A stretch of 64,000 nucleotides of DNA from Neorhizobium galegae bv. orientalis str. HAMBI 540 (GCF_000731315.1 NZ_HG938353.1:3472001-3536000), one strand, 5' to 3'. Shown: positions 37,751 through 47,555, numbered from the stretch's first letter. Notes: a model not told the origin generated them from the letters alone. Made by a program: numbers and translations.

Positions 37751-39238
37751 ATGATCAACGAGTTAGGACGCAATATTCTCTATTATATCGAAATCGCCCT
37801 CGCCAAACCCTTCTACGCCATCGTACCAGGACTGATTGCCATTCTGGTTGGCGCCTATTTCATCTACACGATGCCACGGAGCTATTATTCCGAGGCGCTG
37901 CTGCTGATGGAATTTCAGCAGATACCAACGACGCTCGTATCGCCGACCGTATCGAACGATCGCCTGCAATTCATCGAGCAACGGGTATTGTCGCGCAATA
38001 ACCTGCTGGCACTGGCCGAAAAATACCGTCTCTTTCCAAATATGCCGGATACCTTGGCCAAGAACAATTTTGCTGCCTTGATACGCAACCAGATCACTCT
38101 GCTGATATCGGTGACCGAAGGTGCCGACCGCGTCGCAAGCAACGCCTCGGTCAGAATTGGCTTCAAATATGGCGATCCCGTCATTTCCGCGAATGTAGTG
38201 TCGGATCTCATCTCGCAAATCATCGAGGAAAACCGGCGCATCCGCATGTCACGCGCTTCGGAGGCGACAAAATTCCTGACGCAGGAGGCCAATAGCGTCA
38301 CCCAGCGGTTCCGCGAGAGGGAAGGCGTCTGGACCAAATATCTCGAAGAAAACAAGGAATCCCATCCCACGCGAATCCCAACCTTGCTGATTGAGCTTCA
38401 GGCAAAGGAAGTGGAACTCGCGGCGCTGGACCGGGCCGCCGTTGCGCTGAACGAAGAGATAGGAATCTACGAAGCCCAGCTGCGCATGGGTGTCGGACAG
38501 ACGACCGAAAGTACGCGCTTTCATGCACAGCTTGTTGAGCTTGAGCGTGATTTCGCAGTCAAGTCGGTCATTTATTCGGACACGCATCCCCAGATTCGCG
38601 CCATGAAGCAGCGTCTCGATGAGATGCGGGCTCAGGTTGCACCGGCACCGCGCGACACATCGGGGAATATGCCGACGCCTGAAGAGATCAAGACGCTTTC
38701 GCCCGAGCTCATGCTGATCGCGGAACGTATCGCGATGGCAAAGCCGCGCCAGCAACAGAATATCGCGCAAAGGAGCGCCCTTACGGAACGCATCGCCAGG
38801 CTGCGGGAGCTTGTCTCTCACGCTCCCGAAGTTGGGGCACAGATCGCGGCGAATGAAGCCGAGAAGGTGTCGTTGCAGCGAAACATGGACGAGATGCAGA
38901 CCAAACTCGATGCGGCACGCCTTGGCGAGCGACTGGAGGTAGGCGATGCCGCCCAGCAGATCGAGGTGGTCGAGGAGCCGGAAATTTCCAAAGCCGCTAC
39001 GGGACCACGGCGGCTCCAACTGGTCGCCGGAGCCTGTGCCGCGGCGGCCATGGCGGCGGCAGCGGGCATCTACGGCGCGCATCTATTTGACCGGACCATT
39101 CGCGGCACGTTCGATCTCGGCCACGCTCTGGCCGGAGAAACGCTGGTGGTCATTCCACGATGGAAGCCGAAGCGGCGCATTGCCAGGGCATTCCGGAATT
39201 CCGCTTTTACGAACCCAAGTCCGCTTGCGGGAGGGTGA
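37751..39238 (+). CDS. Wzz/GumC-type polysaccharide co-polymerase
   Basis: 495 aa. N-terminal helix FYAIVPGLIAILVGAYFIYTM, periplasmic Wzz-like start (PRSYYSEALLLMEFQQIPTTLVSPTV), a long coiled-coil core (about 170-420), and a second helix (LQLVAGACAAAAMAAAAGIYGAHLF) near the C-terminus. No kinase domain in the same chain; the kinase-like ATPase is the next gene. It controls chain length and links Wzy to the exporter. GAGG lies upstream of the ATG. Confidence 0.9.
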   Translation: MINELGRNILYYIEIALAKPFYAIVPGLIAILVGAYFIYTMPRSYYSEALLLMEFQQIPTTLVSPTVSNDRLQFIEQRVLSRNNLLALAEKYRLFPNMPDTLAKNNFAALIRNQITLLISVTEGADRVASNASVRIGFKYGDPVISANVVSDLISQIIEENRRIRMSRASEATKFLTQEANSVTQRFREREGVWTKYLEENKESHPTRIPTLLIELQAKEVELAALDRAAVALNEEIGIYEAQLRMGVGQTTESTRFHAQLVELERDFAVKSVIYSDTHPQIRAMKQRLDEMRAQVAPAPRDTSGNMPTPEEIKTLSPELMLIAERIAMAKPRQQQNIAQRSALTERIARLRELVSHAPEVGAQIAANEAEKVSLQRNMDEMQTKLDAARLGERLEVGDAAQQIEVVEEPEISKAATGPRRLQLVAGACAAAAMAAAAGIYGAHLFDRTIRGTFDLGHALAGETLVVIPRWKPKRRIARAFRNSAFTNPSPLAGG

Positions 39239-39305
39239 CGTCATTCGACTACGGCCGAACCGCCTTTAGTTGAAAATGGTATCGATGGGACAAGGCACGA
39301 ATTTC

Positions 39306-40097
39306 ATGGAAATCATCAAGAATATTTCATCTCGGGGCAGAATGGCGGAGAGACTGGATGGTACCGGTCTTGCCGAGCTGAATACCAATTACCTCAACGG
39401 CTCGGTCATCCACTCCCATGAGGAATGTCCGCCGCTGCCGGGCATCTCTCCAGTCTCCCCCACCTTTCTGTATTCCAATCGCATCATCGCCTTCGACAGC
39501 GACAGTCCGATGGCACACTCCTACGACGTCCTGCGAAACCAGTTGCTCAACGCACACAAGGACCGGGACACGCGGGTGATTTCGGTGACCGCCCCGACGA
39601 TCGGATGCGGCACCACCGTAACCGCCATCAATCTGGCCCTCAGTTTCGCCCGCGTACCCGGCGCTAATGTCTTGCTCGTCGATGCGAACTCCCGGGATCC
39701 CGCAATAGGCAATATACTCGGGCTGTCGCCTCGTCCGGTATCGGACGATCCGGTTCACGGTTGGCTGACGACGGTGGATATTCGAAGCGTCCGTTGTCAT
39801 CTGCTGCGCGCGGCCTGGGGGCCGGGCAAAATTCCGCTGCCGGCAGACCTGGCGCGGATGACGGGGCAGGTCGACTTGGCGCGACAGATGCTGAAACCGA
39901 CGATCGTTCTATTCGATCTGCCGCCGATGTTGAGTTCGGACGAGGTGATCCCGTTTGTCGAGATGTCGGACACCGCCCTGATCGTACTCGCGATCGGTAA
40001 GTCAAAGCTTTCTGAACTGGAGATCTGCCGGAGCTATCTTGGCCCCGAGAAAAGCATGCAGGTGGTCCTGAACAAAACGAAGAGGCACGGCCTTTGA
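39306..40097 (+). CDS. BY-kinase-like ATPase with degenerate Walker A
   Basis: 263 aa from ATG 39306 (GGGACAAGG 10 nt upstream); ATGs at 39276 and 39285 are alternatives. The fold is that of the cytoplasmic domain of ExoP/Wzc: YDVLRNQLLNAHKDRDTRVISVTAP, VLLVDANSRDPAIGNILGL (Walker A'), IVLFDLPPMLSSDEVIPFVEMSD (Walker B). The P-loop, usually GEGKS/T, is here GCGTT, so residue 103 is Thr, not Lys. There is no C-terminal tyrosine cluster. It may be a scaffold or pseudo-kinase partner of the co-polymerase, not an active tyrosine kinase. Its stop overlaps the next start. Confidence 0.85.
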   Translation: MEIIKNISSRGRMAERLDGTGLAELNTNYLNGSVIHSHEECPPLPGISPVSPTFLYSNRIIAFDSDSPMAHSYDVLRNQLLNAHKDRDTRVISVTAPTIGCGTTVTAINLALSFARVPGANVLLVDANSRDPAIGNILGLSPRPVSDDPVHGWLTTVDIRSVRCHLLRAAWGPGKIPLPADLARMTGQVDLARQMLKPTIVLFDLPPMLSSDEVIPFVEMSDTALIVLAIGKSKLSELEICRSYLGPEKSMQVVLNKTKRHGL

Positions 40098-41086
40098 TGG
40101 ATGTCGAACTTAACCGGCAAGACAACGCCCCTTCTCTGAAACTGGTCGTCGTCATCGTCAACTATCGGACCGCCGATCTCGCCATCGATTGTCTTGCATC
40201 CTTGAGCGTTCCCGGCACGGTACCGGACGGAACGCGGATCGTAGCCGTCGAGGGGGGATCCGGCGATCGCTCGGCCGATCTCATTGCAGCAGCCATAAAG
40301 AAGAACGGCTGGACGAATGCCGTATGCCTTCCGCTGGAGGTGAACGGCGGCTTTGCCTACGGCAACAACCGAGGCATCGAATATGCGATGGCGAACTTCG
40401 GTCGACCGGACTATGTTCTGCTCCTCAATCCCGATACCATTGCCCGCCCCGGCAGCGTTACGCGCCTGGTCGAATTCATGGACCGCAAGCCCGACGCCGG
40501 CATTGCCGGCAGCCGTCTGGAACATCCGGATGGCAAAGGTCAGGCCTGCGCTTTCCGCTTTCCCTCGATTGCCAATGAATTCGAAAGCGAGGCGAAGCTG
40601 GGGCCGGTTACCCGCCTGCTCGGACGCTGGCGTATCGCTCCGGATATGCCGCGGGAGCCAAGCCGGATCGACTGGGTCTCCGGAGCCAGCCTGATGGTCA
40701 GGACAGACGTCCTCGACCAGATCGGCACCCTCGATGAAGGATATTTCCTGTATTACGAGGAAGTGGATTTCTGCATTCGGGCAGCGCGCGCCGGATGGTC
40801 CTGCTGGCATGTGCCGCAAAGCCGCATCATTCACCTGGTCGGCCAGTCGACGGGCGTGACACGACACGTCAAACCATCCAGGCGACCAGCCTACTGGTTC
40901 GAGTCCCGGCGGCGTTACCATCTCAAGCATCATGGAGCCGTCTTCTCGGTCCTCTCGGACCTTGCCTGGCTTTGCGGACACATCGCCTGGCGCATCCGGC
41001 TTCTCGCCGAAGGCAAGAGCTCCAGCGGGCCGCCGCATCTGCTGCAGGATTTCATCCGGCACTCGGGGCCGTTTCGCGGGATCTGA
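40097..41086 (+). CDS. GT2 glycosyltransferase (rhamnosyltransferase/WbbL-like)
   Basis: 329 aa; ATG 40097 overlaps the TGA of the ATPase gene. LVVVIVNYRTADLAIDCL, GGFAYGNNRGIEYA, YVLLLNPDTIARPG (the DxD position), WVSGASLMVRTDVLDQIG, YFLYYEEVDFCIRA are the landmarks of the WbbL/rhamnosyltransferase branch. The usual DNxSxDxS after strand 2 is changed to EGGSGDRS. It probably adds a deoxysugar or other residue to the EPS unit. It ends 24 bp from the convergent GT4 gene. Confidence 0.9.
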   Translation: MDVELNRQDNAPSLKLVVVIVNYRTADLAIDCLASLSVPGTVPDGTRIVAVEGGSGDRSADLIAAAIKKNGWTNAVCLPLEVNGGFAYGNNRGIEYAMANFGRPDYVLLLNPDTIARPGSVTRLVEFMDRKPDAGIAGSRLEHPDGKGQACAFRFPSIANEFESEAKLGPVTRLLGRWRIAPDMPREPSRIDWVSGASLMVRTDVLDQIGTLDEGYFLYYEEVDFCIRAARAGWSCWHVPQSRIIHLVGQSTGVTRHVKPSRRPAYWFESRRRYHLKHHGAVFSVLSDLAWLCGHIAWRIRLLAEGKSSSGPPHLLQDFIRHSGPFRGI

Positions 41087-41110
41087 CCGCTTTCACAAGC
41101 AACACCCGGC

Positions 41111-42316
41111 TCAAATGATGCCCGGTCTGGCCATCAATATTTCCAATGCCGCCGCCGACTTGTTGATGTCGTGCCGTTCAAGCGCCCGCCGCCGCCCCGC
41201 CTCGCCCTTGCGGAACAACTCAACATCGCTCGCGAACAACGCCTGCCGCATTGCGCCGGTCAATGCCTCCAGGTCGCCGGCTGGAACGAGCCAGCCATTG
41301 TCCGGTTGAACAAGCTCCGGGATGCCGGCGACATAGGTCGAGATCACCGGGCGCTTCAACGCCATGCTTTCCATCAGCACGACGGGAAGGCCTTCCGCGA
41401 AGCTTGGCAAAACCAGAGCCTTGGCGCGAAGAATTTCGTTGCGCACATCGTCCTGCGAGATCATGCCCATCAGTACGACCGTGCCGCCGAGTCCGAGCCG
41501 TTCGATCTCGCGTCCGATTTCGGCCCGCAACGGGCCATCGCCGACAAGAACGAGTTCGAAATGCGTCCCCTCGGCCCGCAGGTTGGCCGCCGCCTGAAGC
41601 AGAAGGAGATGGCCTTTTTGCTCGGAGAGCCGCGCGACGCAGACAAGACGCGGATCGGAGCGGTTTAGCTCCACATCATCGCTCAGATAACGCTGGTCGA
41701 TGCCGCAATGGACCACTTCGATCTTCCGCCAGTCTCCAAGGTCGGCCCAGCGCAGTAGCTGGCTGCGGCCGTAGGAGCTGACGGCGACCACAAACGACGA
41801 CGCCCGGATCTTGTCGCCAAGCCCCAGGGTCTCAGGCCGATCGAACTCCTCCGGCCCGTGCACGGTGAAACTGAACTTCATGCCGCCGATCTCATGCGCC
41901 AATGTCGCGACCGTCGCGGGGTTGGTGCCAAAATGCACATGCAGGTGATCGATCTTATCCCTGCGGCACCAATCGGCCAGGATCATCGCCTCCCAGAAAT
42001 AGACCAGGTGGTGCAGGTAACGCCCTCCGGACGTCCTCGCGAACCGGAGCGCAATTCCCAAGGCTTTCAACGAGGGACCGGGGCGGGCAAGCGCTTGGCG
42101 AACGACGCTTGCGAAGGCCCTTATCATCGGAGTCCGCAGGATATGGCGGGTGCGGCGGGCTTCCCCGATATCCTCGGGATCCTTCAATGCGCCGCGAAAG
42201 GGGCGTATCGCATATCTTTCGACCCGATGCCCCCTCGCCTCAAGCGCCACGATTTCGCGCCGTATGAACGTGTGGCTCGGCGCCGGATATTGGTTGGTGA
42301 AATACGCAATCCGCAT
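41111..42316 (-). CDS. GT4-family glycosyltransferase
   Basis: 401 aa. Starts MRIAYFTNQYPAPSHTFIRREI, the colanic-acid GT4 type, with LVCVARLSEQKGHLLLLQAA, ELVLVGDGPLRAEIGREI, VVLMGMISQDDV and LVLPSFAEGLPVVLMESMALKRPVIST (E-x7-E). It resembles the GT4 at 34851 in domain order. Divergent from the GT2 at 42521 with 204 bp between. Confidence 0.9.
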   Translation of the reverse strand: MRIAYFTNQYPAPSHTFIRREIVALEARGHRVERYAIRPFRGALKDPEDIGEARRTRHILRTPMIRAFASVVRQALARPGPSLKALGIALRFARTSGGRYLHHLVYFWEAMILADWCRRDKIDHLHVHFGTNPATVATLAHEIGGMKFSFTVHGPEEFDRPETLGLGDKIRASSFVVAVSSYGRSQLLRWADLGDWRKIEVVHCGIDQRYLSDDVELNRSDPRLVCVARLSEQKGHLLLLQAAANLRAEGTHFELVLVGDGPLRAEIGREIERLGLGGTVVLMGMISQDDVRNEILRAKALVLPSFAEGLPVVLMESMALKRPVISTYVAGIPELVQPDNGWLVPAGDLEALTGAMRQALFASDVELFRKGEAGRRRALERHDINKSAAALEILMARPGII

Positions 42317-42520
42317 TCCACAAGCGCCCCTTCATATTTGCCTATCGCCGGCAATTCCCCTTGGATCAGGTATAGCAAAAAGGGTTTCACGGGCTCAGTG
42401 CAACAAAGAGCTTAGGAGCGCTGCATCGGCTTCCACCAAAGAGGTAAATTTACACCAGCGAGCCGAAATTATACAGACAGTATAGAGGCTTATCACGTTC
42501 CGGGGCCGAGATCGCGACAG

Positions 42521-43576
42521 ATGACCACCGATAAACCAATGGCCGGGGGATACGCGCACATGGACATGGATATCCAAATGCACCGCGGCGGCTATTCCGG
42601 GCTCGGAGCTGATGTCTGCGTCGTTGTGATCGGACGTAACGAGGGGCAGCGTCTCATCGACTGCCTCAATTCGCTGAAGAACCATCGCGAGCGTACGATC
42701 TACGTGGATTCAGCCTCGTCGGACGGCAGCGTCGAGGCGGCCGCTAAACTCTGCGCAGAGGTCTTGCCGCTCGACATGGCAATTCCATTCACGGCGGCGC
42801 GTGCGCGCAATGCAGGTTTTGATGCTGTCATGCAACGCTGGCCCGACACGGCCTTTGTGCAGTTCCTGGATGGGGACTGCGAACTTGACTCCAGGTGGAT
42901 CGCCACGGCCACAACCTTCCTGGTCATGCGCAAGGATGTCGCGCTGGTCTTCGGAGATCGGCGCGAACGGCATCCCGACCGTACGATCTTCAACGCCATG
43001 TGCGACCGCGAATGGGAGGGCCTGCCCGGTGAAGTCCCGGCATGCGGCGGCGATATCCTCATCAGAGCCTCTGCCCTCAAGGATCTTGGCGGTTACTCCA
43101 ACGAGCTGATCGCGGGAGAGGAACCGGAACTTTGCGTGCGTCTGCGCGAAAGAGGCTGGAAGATCTGGCGCCTTCCCTGCGAAATGACGCGTCACGATGC
43201 GGACATAAGCCGCCTGAGCCAATGGTGGCGGAGAAGCGTGCGTTGCGGGCATGCCTATGCGCAAGTGTCCCATCTCCATCGGAAATCTCCGTCCAGGATA
43301 TGGGCCAGGAATTTCCAACGCGCGGTTTTCTGGGGCGGTTTGGTACCACTGGCGGCGATCGTCGGCACGGTTCTCGATCCTGTAGGCCTCGCGCTACTGC
43401 TGGCCTATCCGCTTCAGATCCTGCGCCTGGCGTTCAGAACCGCATCCAAACCAGGTGATAGATGGATCTTCGCCACGTTCGATGTCCTCGGCAAATTCGC
43501 GGAAATGCAGGGCATCGCTCAGTTTTATGTGAACCGGCTGATCAATCGCCAACAGCGGATCATCGAATATAAATAG
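42521..43576 (+). CDS. GT2 glycosyltransferase with C-terminal membrane helices
   Basis: 351 aa. Catalytic domain VCVVVIGRNEGQRLIDCL, TIYVDSASSDGSVE, FVQFLDGDCELDSRW, ACGGDILIRASALKDLGGY, GEEPELCVRLRERGW. One or two hydrophobic stretches near 270-300 anchor it. The start may instead be the ATG at 42539 (MAGG). Likely one of the late EPS glycosyltransferases. It converges on the Wzy-like gene. Confidence 0.87.
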   Translation: MTTDKPMAGGYAHMDMDIQMHRGGYSGLGADVCVVVIGRNEGQRLIDCLNSLKNHRERTIYVDSASSDGSVEAAAKLCAEVLPLDMAIPFTAARARNAGFDAVMQRWPDTAFVQFLDGDCELDSRWIATATTFLVMRKDVALVFGDRRERHPDRTIFNAMCDREWEGLPGEVPACGGDILIRASALKDLGGYSNELIAGEEPELCVRLRERGWKIWRLPCEMTRHDADISRLSQWWRRSVRCGHAYAQVSHLHRKSPSRIWARNFQRAVFWGGLVPLAAIVGTVLDPVGLALLLAYPLQILRLAFRTASKPGDRWIFATFDVLGKFAEMQGIAQFYVNRLINRQQRIIEYK

Positions 43577-43597
43577 TAGCCATTGCTGAACTCCGGC

Positions 43598-43615
43598 GCG
43601 GCGGTTGTCCGCCGC
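43598..43615. terminator. GC stem-loop between convergent genes
   Basis: GCGGCGG, TTGT, CCGCCGC: a perfect 7-bp stem in the 38-bp gap between the GT2 and Wzy-like genes, touching the latter's stop codon. There is no T-run on either side; it may act as a bidirectional block. Confidence 0.35.
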
Positions 43616-45189
43616 TACTGGCGCGACCCTAGAACCCGCATCTTTTTGATCTCGACGGAGGTCTGCATGACCGGGTATGGCAGCCCGGTTCCCATGCTTT
43701 TCATCCCTGCCTTGGCCATCGGAGAAAACTCCCACTCCATGCCCGCGCCTCGTCTCAGAAGTGCGGCGCAGAGACCAGAGAACGGCCAGTAGATATAGGG
43801 AATGATCGAAACGCTGCTGGTGGTCGCGATGGTGAAAAGCATGGCGGCTAGGAGCGCAAGCACGCCCTCATAGCTGACGATATCCGATTTGCTCGTCCAG
43901 AACAGAGCACCGAGTTTGACGGCGAGCACTCCGAAGAACACCGCAAACAACAGCAGGCCGATCAATCCATAATGGAGTGAAATCTGCAGGTAGGTGTTCA
44001 CCACGTCCACGATGCCCTGCCCCTGGATCATCGTTTGCATCTCCGGCTCGCGCACGAACGTGTCCGATCCGAAAAGCGGATAGCGCTCGATGACGATAAT
44101 CGAGTTTTCGAAAAGCCTGGAGCGATAGGTCTCGCTGCCCTTGTCGGCGGAACCGACAAATGGAAGCAGATTGGTAAACCGGTCGATGAATGGCGGATGT
44201 AGAAATATCAGGGTGGCGATACCCGGGATCATTCCGACCAGCAGCTTGAGCGAGACCCGCAGATTGGTCAGCAGCAGCACCATTGCGCAGAGCGCGAAAC
44301 CAAGCCAGGGCCCGCGCGAGACGCTGGACAGAAGCCCGATCATCAGCACGCCGAGCGCCGCATATCGCCAGAGGCCCAACGACTTTGGCGTCCGCAACGC
44401 CAGCAGGCAGCCACCCGCCGTCATGCATAAGAATCCGAACGCGATGGACTCCACCGACGTCGTAGCGGCACGCAGAAAACCGTCGCGGAAAAGATAGACT
44501 GTGATCAACACCACGTCCCATTGCAGCACAACCACGTAATAGATCCGCCAGTTTCTCCAGATTTCGAAAAATCCGATCGCGGCAAGCGGCAGCGCCGCGA
44601 CGACGAATGCGAGCAATACCTGGTTTATTTCCAGCGCCGAGCGCAGCGATCGGCTGAAGACGAAGTAGGGAAGCAGGATGTCGAGAAAATAGCCCGGTAC
44701 GACGCGCAGAATAGAATTCAGATCCCCCAGACGCAGGGCGAGCAGGGATATATAGACGAAGAAGGCGATGACCAGGACGTCCGGGCCGCGAAGCTCCCGA
44801 TTGTCGTGCTCTCTCCAGAGCCTGATCGCGATCGGCAACAGGATGACGACCGCCAGCAGGCGCGGCGGATCGAGATCGATGATCCTGTTGAAAACGCCCG
44901 GAATGCCCACCCCGATCGGAACGCAGGGCGCCACGAACATCAGGATCACGTAGAGCAGGACGGGCTGCTTGGAATTTCGATGGATATATAGGCTCATGAT
45001 CGCAAGCGCGGCAGCGAAATCGAAGAAACTTCGCGACAGGAAAGTAGCGCAGGTCGCGATGACCCAGCAATTGCGCCAAAGCTTGAACTCAGCTTCGCCG
45101 ATGAGGGGCACGGCAACCTTGCCGGCGATATAAAGCGCGGGAGCGCTGATGATCAGAACGTAGAGGAGAGCGCGGAGATATTCAGGCAT
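43615..45189 (-). CDS. Wzy/O-antigen-ligase-like polysaccharide polymerase
   Basis: 524 aa with about 12 hydrophobic helices. The SSVSRGPWLGFALC block and the large periplasmic loop after it (about 345-420, with SRLFENSIIVIERYPLFGSD and VVNTYLQISLHYGLIG) match the O-antigen ligase/polymerase family; the nearby His in LHYG is usual. In this locus the polymerase role (joining repeat units in the periplasm) is more likely than ligation. A polar tail of about 45 residues is cytoplasmic. Single gene, convergent with GT2 and divergent from the glycosidase-like gene. Confidence 0.87.
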   Translation of the reverse strand: MPEYLRALLYVLIISAPALYIAGKVAVPLIGEAEFKLWRNCWVIATCATFLSRSFFDFAAALAIMSLYIHRNSKQPVLLYVILMFVAPCVPIGVGIPGVFNRIIDLDPPRLLAVVILLPIAIRLWREHDNRELRGPDVLVIAFFVYISLLALRLGDLNSILRVVPGYFLDILLPYFVFSRSLRSALEINQVLLAFVVAALPLAAIGFFEIWRNWRIYYVVVLQWDVVLITVYLFRDGFLRAATTSVESIAFGFLCMTAGGCLLALRTPKSLGLWRYAALGVLMIGLLSSVSRGPWLGFALCAMVLLLTNLRVSLKLLVGMIPGIATLIFLHPPFIDRFTNLLPFVGSADKGSETYRSRLFENSIIVIERYPLFGSDTFVREPEMQTMIQGQGIVDVVNTYLQISLHYGLIGLLLFAVFFGVLAVKLGALFWTSKSDIVSYEGVLALLAAMLFTIATTSSVSIIPYIYWPFSGLCAALLRRGAGMEWEFSPMAKAGMKSMGTGLPYPVMQTSVEIKKMRVLGSRQ

Positions 45190-45490
45190 TTAAGTTCTCG
45201 CGCCTGAAAACGCGCCCGTGCGAAGACGTCTCGCGCTGCGACTTTTCCCCATATGGCTGCCCCTTGCCAATGCGCAACCCCGGCTGCGCGCCTCGACTTA
45301 GGCTACACGCCCGGCTCGCCTTCCCACACATATCCAAAAGAGCTAACGCCTACTTCGATCGTAGCCCCCGTACCGCCATTTGCCTTGCTTGCCTGCGCTC
45401 CTGCTATGCCGTTCGATTCAAGACGGCCGCGCCACAGCTCCTGCCCATCGAAACCGACGACCCAACGCCAGCATCAGGAAAGGATCCGCC
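45190..45490. other. Divergent intergenic region
   Basis: 301 bases between the Wzy-like gene and the exported glycosidase-like gene. No gene or clear motif seen except the AGGAAAGGA ribosome site at the right end. Confidence 0.4.
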
Positions 45491-47035
45491 GTGAACCGCC
45501 GAACGTTTCTCCAAATGCTGTCGAATGTCGCGATCGCACCAGTCCTGAACGGCATCCCCTCCGGCGCCAACGCCACCGACGAGATCTTTCCCGAGCAGGT
45601 GGGACTGAACATCACCGGAATGAGCTATTGGGCAACCGAGCAGGCTTTTTCCAATCTCGCCTACAATGCTTCGCCCTGGCGGGTGCAGGTCAAGGACGCC
45701 CCCTTCACATGGGATACGCCGCTGCCGCCGATGACCAAGGACGGGTATCCGACGCGAGTTCCGGCCGGATCGTTCGTCGAGAGCTTCCTGATCTTCACCG
45801 CGCATCGAAAAAACCTGCCGGTCCAGCTTTCGGTTCACTACGACGGCAAGGGGAAGCTTGGCTACATAGCCGGTGCCGAACTGGAGTCTCGGTCGCCAGG
45901 GCGCGACGATGTGCGCAATCTTCGAAAGGATGCCCCCTTCACCTCGATGGTGATGGAAACCGATTCCACCGATCCGATCCGCAATATCCGTGTGTATGAG
46001 CGCGGCCCAATACCGAAGGAGACGTTCAGGGCGCCATTTCTGGACCGGCTGAGCGGCATGTCGACGTTGCGCTTCATGGACTGGATGGGAACCAACAATT
46101 CCAAGGTCCAGAGCTGGAGCGACAGGCCAAGGCCCGGCCAGTTCGGTAAATCCGAACTCGGCGTCCCGCTCGAACACATGATCGAGCTCTGCAATCTGGT
46201 AAAATCCGATCCGTGGTTCAACATACCGCATCTTGCGGACGACGATTATGTTCGTCGTTTCGCGGAACAGGTCAGGAAAGACCTGGACCCGGCTCTCAAG
46301 GTCCACGTGGAATATTCCAATGAAGTCTGGAATACCAGTTTCGATCAGGCGGACCATGCCCGCAGCCGCGGCCTTGCGCTCGGCTTTTCGACCAATGACT
46401 ACGAAGCGCAGCTGCGCTATTACGCACAGCGGACAAACGAAATACTGGCAATCTGGGAAGACGTTTTCGGTGCCACCAGACCGAGGATCGTCGGCGTCTA
46501 TTCGGCACAATCCGTAAACGGCTGGACCAGCGAGACGATCCTGTCGTGGAAAGGCGTCAAGGCGCATGCGGATGTGCTTGCGATAGCCCCCTATTTCGGT
46601 GGCGGCTTTGGCGCGCCGGACCGACAGGAAGAGGTTTCGAGATGGTCGCTTAACCGCCTCTTCTCAGCACTCGAGAATGAAGTCGAGACCGACAACAAGA
46701 AAACCATTCAGGAGCAGGCAGCGATCGCCAAACGATACGGCGTTAAGCTCTATGCCTATGAAGGGGGCCAGCATCTGGTTGGCAGCAGCGGAGCGGAAAA
46801 CAACGAAAGACTGACAAATCTATTCGTCGCAGCCAATCGCGACCGCCGAATGGGCGAACTCTACCTTCGCCATCTCAAGAACTGGCGGATGTCGGGCGGA
46901 GACCTCTATGCCGTGTTTTCGTCGATGAGCGAACCCAACAAATGGGGCAGCTGGGGATTGCTGGAGGAAGAGGGCGGCAGCCACCCGAAATGGCAAGCTA
47001 TCCAGCAGGTTCTTAAGCGCAAACCTGCCCTGTAG
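45491..47035 (+). CDS. Tat-exported glycoside-hydrolase-like protein
   Basis: 514 aa from the GTG at 45491, chosen because AGGAAAGGA precedes it and because it gives a twin-arginine leader (NRRTFLQML ... NGIPSGANA). The mature part looks like a TIM-barrel glycosidase: VHVEYSNEVWN with Glu278 as acid/base candidate, and LYAYEGGQHL with Glu424 as nucleophile candidate, as in clan GH-A. I do not recognise the exact family; it is sometimes called a cellulose-binding protein. Its place in the EPS locus suggests trimming or release of the polymer in the periplasm. An active hydrolase is an inference. Confidence 0.75.
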   Translation: MNRRTFLQMLSNVAIAPVLNGIPSGANATDEIFPEQVGLNITGMSYWATEQAFSNLAYNASPWRVQVKDAPFTWDTPLPPMTKDGYPTRVPAGSFVESFLIFTAHRKNLPVQLSVHYDGKGKLGYIAGAELESRSPGRDDVRNLRKDAPFTSMVMETDSTDPIRNIRVYERGPIPKETFRAPFLDRLSGMSTLRFMDWMGTNNSKVQSWSDRPRPGQFGKSELGVPLEHMIELCNLVKSDPWFNIPHLADDDYVRRFAEQVRKDLDPALKVHVEYSNEVWNTSFDQADHARSRGLALGFSTNDYEAQLRYYAQRTNEILAIWEDVFGATRPRIVGVYSAQSVNGWTSETILSWKGVKAHADVLAIAPYFGGGFGAPDRQEEVSRWSLNRLFSALENEVETDNKKTIQEQAAIAKRYGVKLYAYEGGQHLVGSSGAENNERLTNLFVAANRDRRMGELYLRHLKNWRMSGGDLYAVFSSMSEPNKWGSWGLLEEEGGSHPKWQAIQQVLKRKPAL

Positions 47036-47520
47036 GCCGTCTCGCCCGCTTTCTGCTCGGCAGTTGGAACCCGCGATATCACCCGAAGGCGGAACCGCGA
47101 AAGGTATGGACATACGTCCTTGCCATCGACGCCGGTTGGCGACTGATGCGCTCCATCCCGAAAAGCAATGGGCCTGAAATCCGATGTCCTCGAGGAGCGG
47201 ATGGCGATGAAGGTATTCATCAAACAACTGACCGGCTGCCTGAGTATGGCAACCGGTCAGTCTACCACGCCGAAACCCGAGGCGTTCTGCTCAAGTCCGC
47301 ACTACAAGGTACCACAATCTTAGATCGGCGATATTGCAAACGGGCCACACTCCAAGTGTAACTTTCCGATGCCTAATTTAGCTCAATAAATTTTGAGTGA
47401 ATGGCGATCTACCTCATGTACATCGCCTCAAATCCTATGTGAAAAAAGGGGAATCAACCGGTGGTTATTAAATAAAATACTTAATACAACTATTAATAGA
47501 ACCTAATCCTTTTGATTGAG

Positions 47521-47549
47521 TTGATATGCTGCGTGGATAAGGGAATAAT
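47521..47549 (+). promoter_or_regulatory. Candidate promoter of the small RNA
   Basis: TTGATA and AATAAT with 17 bp between, at the edge of an AT-rich tract; would start transcription near 47556. Confidence 0.3.
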
Positions 47550-47555
47550 ACTTTC

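Noticed and set aside
9467..47035. Genomic island borders
   Set aside because: No tRNA, integrase, IS or direct flanking repeats found at either side; transfer cannot be argued from this window alone.
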